DNA from: Acanthopleura granulata
Lineage: Eukaryota; Mollusca; Polyplacophora; Chitonida; Chitonidae
Length of the DNA stretch: 64,000 nt
Direction: 5' to 3'
Assembly (NCBI GenBank): GCA_016165875.1
Contig: JABBOT010000001.1
Span: 39,980,252 to 40,044,251, forward strand
The notes beneath the pieces are model-generated. The model was given only the letters and a program-made list of their open reading frames with translations, searched no databases and was not told the origin of the DNA. The translations under genes were made by a program, and so were the position numbers. Below are positions 50,046-61,200 of this stretch, one piece after another; within the stretch, counting starts at the first letter, position 1; the number at the start of each line of letters is the position of its first letter.

Positions 50046-51867
50046 AGCAACTGTATGTAACTATGAACACTATCAAATAACAGATAATTTGAGCACAGAA
50101 ATATATTGATAGACCTACACCATGTATCTTTAGATTGCTATTTTATATATATTCTGGAACGAATATGTACATATTTGAAATAAAGTGTGTATATATGTAT
50201 ACTATATATATACCTGTCACTGTCTCTGAAAATCATCTCAAATACATATGATTATAATATTTTTACTTTATCTTACGTACATTGACATATTACATACAGC
50301 ATAAAAGGGAAATAACTTTTGTTATAACTTCGGTCATACAATTATGGTGATTTGCCTGTACTTATGTTTTGTCTAAAATGTAAATCACATGTTTTATCTT
50401 TCACCTGAGCTTCCAGTCAAACTTGTGAATCTGACTTGACAATATTCTAAAACTTTGATGATCAAGGGGTACAGGTACTTATACTTATAAGCCAGAATAG
50501 CGCAATTCCATGAAGGCCATGATGTGAAGTGGTAGGCTACATTTTAAAGGTGTTAGTCGATAAATTACACAATTGTATCAATATAATATGAATAGAATAT
50601 TACAGTGACTACTGTTGCATGAGAAACCTATGTCAGTATTACGTAATATAATTAGACGACTTGGATGTATGTTTAAACGATTTGAATATGGATTTTAGAC
50701 GAGCAAGTGTAGTCAAGTTGGCCGTTAGACGAGTTACCCTGTATTCGATTGTTGGTGTTAATATGGGTATCAATGTTTAGCATGGCGAAGGGGGAGGTCA
50801 CTTTTGTGAGATTTTCGAAAAGTCTAAGTTGCTGTTTTGCCATAAATGGGCGCGTGACATATCACAAATCCATTAAAGCAAAATGAAAATTTCCATCAGT
50901 CATTTACTTTCACTTTCATTTCGAGTAAATGACGTCAACAATTAGCTCCACAGAAATATCCCAAATATCGTTTAGTTACCGATGTCCTGGCACGTACACA
51001 GTTCTGGTCAAATATCACAAGTCACTGTCAATTCACAAGCCAGTGCTAGGAAAAAAAGAAAGAAAATTATAACAATTTTACTCACCGGAAGGCGAGCCAA
51101 GAAGAACTATGGCCGTCCTCGTTTTGTAGCCTGTTACAAGCCACCGAAAAGCTGTTGGAAATAAAGCTCGAAGGGCAGTGTCAGCGTTTTCAACGGGCAC
51201 ATTTTTCACCAATACACATTTTGTCGCTAACTGTGAAAGATGTGAAGCTTCTGTCATCGCAGTTACTCTCTAGCGCTTTCAGACAAACCCAAACATTTAA
51301 CTCAAAAAGAGTTAACCTTATCTGTTGCAGACGTGCAAAGGTTACATCATGTGACGAAGGCTTGCGCAGTGATTGGTTGATTAGAACAGGGTCAGGGGGA
51401 TTCCCCATGTGTTATTTCTCGGAATTTCCGAAGTTTTGTGATAGCAGACCTCGATAGACACGCGCGATACGGCCATCTTTGTCATGCGGGAGAGCATTTA
51501 GGTGATTGTTCCATAGACGTACATATAACGTTCTAAAATTGTCGGTTAGGTACTTGTCGAAGTCTGCAAGGTAGGCCAACACGAAGCCATGATGCATGTG
51601 GTCATGATTCATTGATTGTCAGTGTCAAATAGTCTTAAACCCGTGTAATCCGTGTAACTAGGCATGTAAGAACAATGTTTTCACAAAAGATTGTTAAAAG
51701 ATCAGGATAAAGTGAAATTATTTACGGGAGAATACGTATCAGTGCATGCTTGACAAACATGTTTCCTACTAGACCCTGTGGCTTAAACCTGTACTTTACA
51801 GTTTGCCACAGATGGGAGATAGTAAAGTACAGGTTCACACGGGGTCTGTTTCTTACGGGCACCTGCA

Positions 51868-51966
51868 TATATGACCCCTCTCCACCATTTCCTCGTATCA
51901 CCTCCTCCCATCTCCTAGCATCCCCCATCTCCTTGTGTCCTTCCCCATCTCTTCGTATCCCCCCCT
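51868..51966. repeat. Pyrimidine-rich minisatellite (right copy)
   Basis: Same CT-rich tract as 5240-5346, built on ccatctcctcgtatcac-like units, slightly shorter. Confidence 0.7.
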
Positions 51967-52689
51967 TCCGCTTCCTATATTTTACTCTGTTTAAGTTTCA
52001 ATTACTTGCATGTGAAACTGACATCCAGCCTCATTTATACATAGATTTCAGCAAATTTCAGATTGCTATGTAGACTATATACCCGTTAGGAATTAATCCT
52101 AAAGATCTGTAGTTCACACACATTGTGTAGTTCACAAACATGTAATTCATGTAAGTCACATTTTAGAGCAATATTCGTATCATATCAGGTAGACTTGTGT
52201 TCATGTGTCAAGAAATATCATTTGAAGTAAATTCACGTTGAGAAGTGGAATTTTGGATTTGGTGAAGGTCTGTGTATCCCAGCCTGTAAGCCTATTGTTC
52301 AGGCAGTATCGCAATGATGGGTGTATACACAAAACAGAGGTCATCAGGTAAGGAATCCCTGCAGTATAAGTTGCTCTAGTTTGCAACAAGGATAGTTCTT
52401 TGTCAATACTTTTTTTTGACTGTACAGCATATTCAGTAATTTGTCCAGAGGTTTGCAGATAATTTACTGTGGGTTTAGAAACTATTAATTTTTTGTAGCG
52501 AGGCTGGATGGCTTCGCTTTTGTTTACAATTATAACCCTTCTACTTTCGAACATCAGTGAGACATTTGCTGCTGTAGAAAATTTGTAGAAAAATAATTTC
52601 ATTTTGTCTCCAGTTGTTCACTGTAGTGGTCATTGAGCAAGTTACCTGTCGTCCATCCGTCTTCCTGTCCTGCTTCTGTTAAGTTTTCC

Positions 52690-54430
52690 TTTAAAGTGCT
52701 GCTCCTACCGTTTTTGTCTGATTTCAACAAAACTGGGTTGCAGTGTAGACTACATCCAGATACATGTACATGTACGTAATTTGTAGTATTACTTTTCAAT
52801 TTCCATGATAGATTGTTCATCCGTCTGTCTGTTCATCCAGACTATGTTAAAGTGAAAGACAGTGTATGCTCTAAGTTATGTTTACCTAAAAGGTTGGACA
52901 TTATTATGTTTATTTCAGTAAAGTATATTTTTCTAACCGCTACTACGACAACGGAAATTGACATGTGACCATGCTCCATAGACTAGCATGAAACGCAGTC
53001 ATTCTGTATGGGCTGTGAGGTAATTCTTCCAGTGGCAGAACACTGGTCACCTGAGAGAGTAGTATGTTGTTAGGCTTGTGGTTGTTGTATCGATTTCCAT
53101 TTCATTAATTAGTTGTCTATCAGTCCTTTCAACCACCATGTTATTAAAAATTGCTTTCAAAATGTTATCACTCCAACTTTTTTTATATGATTTCAGTGAA
53201 ACTTTGTTGAAATGTAGACTATATCGAGCTATATAATTTGTAGTATCCCTTTTACATTTCGATGATCGGTTGTCGGTCTATCTGTCTGTTCATCCATCAT
53301 GTTAACATATCTTTCAAAACGCTACTACTCCTACAGTTGTAGATTGATTACTGTGAAACTAGTTTGAAATGTAGACATCAAGATATGTAGTTCATAGTAT
53401 CAATTTTCCGTTCAATGATTGGTTGTCTGTCTGTCTGTCTCTTCATCCAGTATATGGGAACATACTGTATCTTTCAAAATATTACTCCTCCTGCGGTTTT
53501 TGATTGATTTCAACGAAACTTAAATCTGACAAAAAGTATAGCATTTTGTAAACCAAGGCAGTGGTGTTTTCGTAGTTACGCCCAATTAGGGGGATTAGCA
53601 CACTGAAGGTGGGGTTACCTGCTGTGAATAGATACGGCCATGGTAAATATGTTCTGATTCCTACCATAAACTGTGCATGGTGGTTTGTGCAGACTACTAA
53701 AGCAGACCTATTACCTAAAGCAACAGCCTTAATCACAACACTGTGGTTTCATTGGGGGAAGGGTTTATAAGGAGGTTTGCTCAGAAATATCAAGATAAAA
53801 TAGCAATTTATGCCTTCATGGAGCATGATAAGTGTTAAACTTTAGCATAAATAGGTTCATTTATTCACATTTTAACTGGAGACGTGACAGTTCTTGATTA
53901 AAATTAATTGGCAAACGAATTAATGACCAAATTTATCACACATAATGCTCCTCCAGACATTTTCGGCTTTTTCTCGCATTCTGTTTTTGAGACGGTTGTG
54001 TGGGGAATACTTTTATTTCTGGCTTATTTTTCAACATAATGATATAAAACTTGGCACAAATGTGGCTAAATGCTAAATCTAAAAAACAGTGTCACAAATT
54101 TTGGTATATTTTCCAGTTTTAAAGATATTAGTAAAAGAAAACCAAATTTTCAAAAATCTTTAAAATGTTTGAAAGTTTTATCTTTAGTATCCTTAAGTGA
54201 AAACTAGGCCTACATCAAGATACATAAATTGCAGTATCCATTTTCCATTTTGATGATTGGTTGTCCGTCACGTTGTCTGACATATTCATCCAGCATATAT
54301 TAACATTTCTGTCAAAATGCTACCAGTTGCTGTTACAGTATTTGTCCATTTTCAACAAAACTTGGTACAAGTGAATCAAGATACATATTTTGTAGTATTG
54401 ATTTTCAATTTTGATTGTCCATGGCTGCTA
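52690..54430. repeat. Diverged tandem-like units of about 160-170 bases
   Basis: Recurring order within each unit: a 'tgatttcaacaaaactt'-type phrase, 'gtagactacatc', 'agatacat', 'ttgtagtat', 'ttttcaatttcgatgattgg' and 'gtctgtctgttcatccag'. Units are visible near 52710, 53180, 53345, 53500, 54210 and 54345, and the left direct repeat has corresponding units. No coding potential is seen. Confidence 0.6.
52843..53020 (+). repeat. Dispersed repeat with 'gtgaaagacag' start
   Basis: Shares ordered blocks (gtgaaagacag, aaggttggacattattatg, ctactacgacaa, tagcatgaaacgcagtcatt) with 9585-9735, 6175-6290 and, inverted, 60765-60965. Confidence 0.65.
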
Positions 54431-55699
54431 TACGCACATAATTCTAGTTGACTCCGTGATAGTTTTGTCTGAACCAGTTAGAGCTACTGTCTCATCCGAG
54501 ACTCTGGTTTAAAGAGTTACTTTGCTGTCAAAACGTCTGTGTCTTAAAAACAAGGTGAATTGATAAAGACTGGGATAGTCTGAATTGCTTTCCTAAATTG
54601 TGAAAATATTGCAACGAATTAAAACTGATATTGTACGTTTCGTCAAATTATATCTGTTGTTTCCATTCTGACGTCATCATTCGCTGATGTGTATACACAT
54701 ATGATGCTGCCCTTTCAAACGCTCTTGAGGTCATCCCAGCATAAATGCCGTACTCAACGTCACATCTGCCTAAATCATGTCACAACAGGAAAATTTTACG
54801 GACACAACCGAAGATTTTGTTTTCCAAGGAATCTTCAGTTATATGGGTGAAATAGTGTTATTCATCAAAGTCCTTTGAAACATGGTCTTAGGCTTGCTCC
54901 GTAGGATTTCGTTCATATCATTGTAATATTTCAATGCAATTTGTATTCTGACCAGAGTGGCACTTTAAGGTAAGAGCCAACAAAACTGCTGGGCAGTGTC
55001 GTGATATATTTGGGTAAAAGTAATTAAAGATCAATGGATTAAGGTAGTTTCAGTATTATTTAAGGATGTGTAACAACTGCATGACTTAATTGTTGCTCAT
55101 TATTTGCCAGAGGATTGTTTTCTGGCAACTGTTAGATTTCAAATTCGCACATTCATTCATGAGTTTCCAAGAGCATGGATAGATTCTCTTCTGCATTTCC
55201 CCATTTGTGTCTAATTTCACCAAACAGAAAAGCTTGACCTGTCAAAAAAGAATCTTTAGAAGCAGAAGAAGACGAAAAAAAAGAAAGCTGTATTTTATTA
55301 CACGACCGTTTAGTGCATCGACATTTACCAGGTGTGTAGAGGTTTTGGTATTGATAATAAGGTAGGTAATTCAATAATACTTCAGTATATCATGTAACTG
55401 TGCTGTGGGGCTTGTCACTGTATTTCATGGAGTTCCACCCCGCTGATGTTGTTCAGGTAGAATATGTTTGTAATGTTAACTGTGGTGACTCATGTATTCA
55501 GGTGGTGTTTGTCTTGTAAAATGAAAGTAGGTCAGACTTAGTTCTCGGAAGTAAAGAACTGGTACAGACCTGCTCAGCATGTATTGACAAAAGCTTGACA
55601 TGAGCTTGTGGGAAGTGGATATGACATTGGTTTGATATTGCCTATTTGTGCTGTGTCATACATGGACCCTATGCATCTGTATTTCCGAGTGGATGCACA

Positions 55700-58013
55700 G
55701 CGTCTGTAGTCGGTAAGACTAAGAGGTGCAGGCTCAAAACAAGAATTTATAAACTGGCCTTGGGAATTTATAAACAGAGTGAATGTGCACTTTGAAACTT
55801 GGGTGAGCCAAAGAGCTCTTTATTAACATACATGCATGTACATGTAGATGACCAAACAGTGGTGCCTGGCAGTGTGCCATTTAGCAGTGTCTTTACACAT
55901 GTTCATGTATAATTGAAAGAGGATATTACACAATGAAGGCTGAATACCATGAATATTGTTCAAGGGCGAGGTAGAAATGGTAACCCATGAGGTGTGACGC
56001 AAAGACTCAAACAGGTTATCATTTCCACCTTTCACCAGAATAATATTTATGATAGTCAGCGTTGACTGTGCAATATTCTGTTTATTGTATATGTTTTAAC
56101 AACATCAGGAATTTTGTGTATTTAAAGAAGTTTAAAGCAATGTTTCCCTGCTGTAGGCTTTCAAAGGCCTGTTAGTATAGAGAGACGTCATATACATGAT
56201 GTCTAATTTGACATCGTGTCTTCTTGTATGATGCAGGAATATAGGAAATGACTAATCTTGTATTTTTATGTCATCCCAGTGAGCTCAGATTGGAATGTTA
56301 TAAAAACAAATCAATTGTTTCATTTTTGCTGCCAAATGACGTGTAATATCAAAATGTAATAACAAAAGCGATATTTGACCAATGAAATATCTTTTTTATT
56401 AGTAAAGGAAACACTGGGATTTCACTGATGTGTAAATAATAAATTGACTTTTTATGTCATACTCAGGAGCTGTGGAACCGGATCCAAAGTTTCTTGCATA
56501 TGAAAAATGTCTGCTTTGTAGAAAAAATTGTGTGTGTATTGGGTGTTGGGGGAAGGGGAATATTGGTACTCAGCAGTATTCTTTGCTAACTTGATGATGT
56601 ATATGGAAAGACAGTAGTTATGTAAGGGTTATCACCCGAGCTAGTGGTGATTGATTGCGGTTATCCACATGGTCAGCGGGAATATAATACACGAAGGGGC
56701 CTTTGCCCTGAGGTTTATTATGTACATACCCGTTGACCAGGTGAATAACCTCGATCAGTCATAGAAAGCGAAGTTCATAACCCACTTACATAATAGCTCT
56801 TTTGTTTGTCTGCAAGTCTTTATTTTGTGTATAACCCAGTTTCAAGTGAACAGCTCCTGCTACTCATTGGTCTCAGTTTGTTGTGGAGAATATATTTTGA
56901 GTCAGACATGTACTGAGAACTTCATGTAACATGATTCCAGATAGTTTGTGGATACAATGTATATGATGACTTTGCGCTGAAGGAGTCTGTCTGTAGGCGT
57001 TTGTTAGCAGCATGTCCATGGACGATCTGTTTCCCAGGCAAGTTATGAAACGGTTTGAAGACTTGTCGGGCATGAAATCTTATGACCAGCAGAAATCATG
57101 CATTAGGACAGGATTTAGCTGCTATAGTATAGGCACGGTATTAAGAAGCGAGATTTTGCATAAACTGTGTCCTACATGTGGAACTAGTTTGTTTTGGACA
57201 CAGGATATGTTTAGCCAAAAAACCAGCAAGTAGTCTTATCACATTGATTTATTTGCGAAAACACAAAGCATCATCGTACTGGAGTGGTGTGGATACTCAC
57301 AACCCACCACATCATATGTCGATAGGACGGAATAAGTCGCTATAGCGTTAAGGTCCAACCATAGCATACTGGTACATGGAAGACATGATCTGTTTGTAAG
57401 GTAAAGCTTTGAAAGTTTTGTCAAGGTAGACAGAACTTGAACGTTAATATTTGGGACAAAGCCACTATCATTGTGTTATGGTGGATGTATATTTTTGTCT
57501 TTTTGCAGTGGAGTTGGGTTTTGTTTTAAAGAACAGATCTGACCCATAGACGATTTGATGCTTACGTAGTGTTACATGAAATTTTCTCAGACCACACTGA
57601 GTGTTGGTGACTTGTGAATTACTGCCTTATACACCTCTTTTTGACAACTGTTGCCAGAGAAATTTGGCGATACACACCATAAGGACTCCCGGGCAATAAA
57701 AAAGCCAGTATGTAAATATAATTGTAGGACAATGGCATGGAGAAAACCTGCATATTTTTGCCAGCTTACTACATGTACCTGTTAAACCTCTGAACATGAA
57801 TCTGCAGCTGAGCTGACAGGACTGTCTCAGATTTTGAAATGCAGTCTCGTGGTCATCATAAGTGAACGTACACCTTAGCCATTCCACACAATGAAACTCA
57901 TGAAAATCATGAGGGTATTTGTGTAAAGACTTTAACTTTTTAATGATCAGGTTTTTTGTTTAAATTATTTTGTTATCATAAACTGATAATTCTGTTTCTT
58001 TTCCTTCTCTTAG
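55700..58013. other. Intergenic region upstream of the macro-domain gene
   Basis: No convincing coding sequence. It presumably contains the promoter and perhaps an untranslated first exon of the plus-strand gene, since the exon at 58014 starts at an acceptor-like tract. A short frame at 57012 (MSMDDLFPRQ) ends near a GC-type donor but does not join to the known exons in frame. Confidence 0.5.
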
Positions 58014-58239
58014 AGTTTAAGGTGATCTATAGAAAATAGTGACGGAGCACCCTGGGTGGTTTTATGTAATGATATGGCAAGCCACATAGTCAATGGAAAA
58101 CCAGAGGACATCGATCAAGGTCATTTGCCCAGGAATGGTTCTCTGGCAGCTGGACTTCCTAACGGCAGGATGATGGAGGCATCATCAGGTTCTCCCAGAG
58201 AAGAGACACGCAGAAACTCTCATCTACCAATGGGAAGAG
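58014..58239 (+). CDS. Macro-domain gene exon 1 (coding from 58074)
   Basis: Preceded by a good polypyrimidine/AG acceptor (ttccttctcttag), so an upstream untranslated exon is likely. The first in-frame ATG after a TGA is 58074-58076, starting MASHIVNGKPEDIDQGHLPR. Donor gttaga, phase 1. Composition is polar and no domain is recognised. Confidence 0.6.
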
Positions 58240-61200
58240 GTTAGAACATTAAAAGTACTGTACCTAAAATGTAAAATTTAAGAAAACTATTTCCTCAGTA
58301 TTTTTGATTTCATCCATTCTCAGTCGGAAAAGTCGGATCACGTAACCCCCTTTTTTCCAACCCATCAGACTGTACTCTCATTGGTTGGAGAGGTGAAACT
58401 AGTACCTGTTAGAATTGTCTCTTCAGTACATACATTATAATGACTCCACTTCCCAAAATACCAAAACAAGCTTTTGAAATGATGTATCATGCATAATGTT
58501 TACTGGATGAGTCTGTTATTAGATCATTGTACACATTGGCTCAGAGGGCCTGAGTACTCGGTTGGACTCATCTTGGAAAGTGTGCTGCTTTTTTAGATAG
58601 ACTTCAGTAAGATTGTGCCAGAAATTAAATGAAATGTTATTTATTTTAACTGTTTGTCAGGATCTGAGGAGAGGGATGAGGCAGGTGGTGTATGCAGCAA
58701 TGACACCAGATACAACTCTGACATTAGCTCACCCAGAGGGAGGCAACCATCAGGTAAATATGAACCTGTGTCACATTCTGAGCAGACAGACTTCACTAGA
58801 CAACATTCTTCCCACTCAGACACCTCTGAGGACACAGTGGGCAAGGAAATACATCCTGCAAGGTTTGTAAGTCAAGGAACTGCTACTGATATACTGGTAT
58901 TATCTGCTTTTGCTGAATAATTCTTCAGGTTTTCCTTCCAGCCACTGAACAAAGCAGCAGTTCTATAAAGCTGACCTATCCTCCAGCAATCATTGACCTG
59001 TCTGCAATTCTGCATGACAGGATAGAAAACAGAAATACTGTTATGTCTTTTTCAGAAAGAGAATACAACTGAAGATTGGATGCCATCTTTTTTCACAAAG
59101 GGCTTGATGTAGGTCAATTAAATTACAAGTGAAACAGTAGAACCCCACAAAATGTGCTGTTTTCTGCACTGTGCATTCAGAGAATTCAAATACCAAATCT
59201 ACTTGTACCTGGACTGAATATAAGCTAAACATTGTTAGTTACATGCACATTCTCGGGCAATTCACTGCATATTATTACATGTGCGTCTCTACTTACACAT
59301 TGTACCTGTAAACTAGAGAAGATCTGGAAATGAAGTAATTCAGTGTATTTTCTGAAAAATTGACTTACACTTTAAAAAAGTGTATGGTATTTTTGAGTAT
59401 GGGTAAAACACTAATCAAATAAATAAAATCAGATACCTAATAGATGAGTCAAACATCACAAGAATCCAGAGAGAGACAACGCAAGTCAAACATCACAGGA
59501 TTGCTATAGAGACAATGGAAAACTACCTTGACAAATTTTATTTATGTATTTATTTGATTGGTGGTTTACGCACCACTCAAGAATATTTCACTTATACAAC
59601 AGCGACCAGCAGTGTGGTGGGGAGGAAACCGGGTTGACACCCACGACCATTCGGAGGTTGCTGCCAGATCTTCGTCCAGCCATTCTGCTGTTGCCCTTTC
59701 GTGATCCTTTACACCACTGTATGTGTAGTGAACAGCTTCACTTAATGCTTATTTGCTTTTTGTCTCTATCATGAGAGCAGTAACTCATTGTCATTGTATT
59801 TTCTGTGAACGTTACAGAGTTAATCCAGTATTTGCTATACATGTATATTTGGTTTTTCTCAAGTCCTTGCTGGGATTGAAGAACTGCATAACTTATCGCA
59901 AGAGTTTGAAATAATACAGCTCTCTATATTTCAACCATTAACACCAGCCTGAAGGCATTGTTTGTCATTCACTCTAATAAGATGGGGAAATATATCTTGA
60001 CACAAAATCTTGAGTCTAAAGCTTTTGTTTGAGAATATTTTTACTGAATCAAACATCTAAATATTGAACTCTAAACATGACTGGATTCTAGATAGATATT
60101 TAACATATTTAACAGGTGAGGAAGAAATGATCACAGAAACAGAAGAACTGTTCAAAAATAAGGTATGTCCTCCACCACCTGTTCTGTACATGTAGAATGG
60201 ACTGGCCATTTCTTAGAGGCCATTAAGTAATATAAAATGTCCTTTTTGTTCTCCAATATTATATTTGTAGTGTAAGTGAAAGACAGCTCATGATTGAGAC
60301 ATTATTCGTTAACAAAATTACAAAATTCTCTCTTGAATGTAAAAAACCTGGTTGAATTTGTATGAAGTCGTTGCAGAATTATCTTCGTTTGAAGTGGGGA
60401 GTATTTTACAGCTGATTGTTGATCTGAAGGCACCATGCTTTTAAGTTTATGAGAGACTGACAAATCAGAGAGCTAGGAGATATAAGCCGTGACATAAATG
60501 TTCTGAGTTGACTGTCAGTGTAAGATGTAATAACATAGGGACAGGACATTGTTTTAATGTTATATGCTTTAATTGTGACAAGTGCATGTGTGAACAACAC
60601 TGCAAAGTATTTCCAGACCATTGTGTTGTGGCAGGGGTAAGTTTCTTGATCATTTTATGTTATAAATTTACATGTATATATATATACCCAAGTTTCAGCC
60701 ACAACCCTAGCATCTTACTACAGTCACAGGTTACAAGAGTGTTGCACGCTCGGAAAAATTACGGCACAGCCTAGACTGAATGACTGCGTTTCATGCTAGT
60801 CAACAGAGCGCGGTCAGATGTCCATTTCCACTGTCGTAGAAGATGTTAGAAAAAATACTTTACCAAAATAATCATAATATTGTCCAATCTTATCGACAAA
60901 CTTATCTTTGAACAAGTGCTGTCTTTCACTTTCAAGCAGAGTTAACAGTATTACATAACTACTCATGCATGTATCACAGCACATATTTCTTAAAAACCCC
61001 AAAACACTAAATATCTCTCCCCACCCACTCCAAGTTCATCAATAATGTTATAGTCACCAGTTTTAGAGCCATTAAGATTCTTAGGTTCAGTGTTCGAGAT
61101 TATTCCAAAGTTTTTATGGATTGTGCTTTTATCTTCTTTCCTCAATCTTTTAAGGCTTCTTTAATGGCATATGAATGCCACATATTGTATTATCAATAAA

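Larger units (their letters stand above)
49365..55699. repeat. Right copy of the long direct repeat
   Basis: Homologous and in the same orientation as 1-8929. It is uninterrupted at the transposon site (empty site near 51527) and lacks the left-only SINE block. It keeps about 550 bases near 52951-53495 and the MULE segments that are deleted on the left. It lies between the two divergently transcribed macro-domain genes. Bases about 52690-54430 contain several diverged units of roughly 160-170 bases built around gattggttgtctgtctgtct and caagatacat. Confidence 0.9.

Noticed and set aside
57012..57233. Frame starting MSMDDLFPRQ with a GC-type donor (cag|gcaagt) as a first coding exon of the macro-domain gene
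   Set aside because: Joining it to the exon at 58014 gives an immediate stop (AG+A GTT TAA), so it cannot lead into the known coding exons by that path.
58940..59080. Possible exon after ccttccag encoding TEQSSSSIKLTYPPAIIDLS
   Set aside because: It has a good acceptor and open frame, but I found no donor in the phase required by any downstream exon before the stop. It could be an alternative terminal exon.
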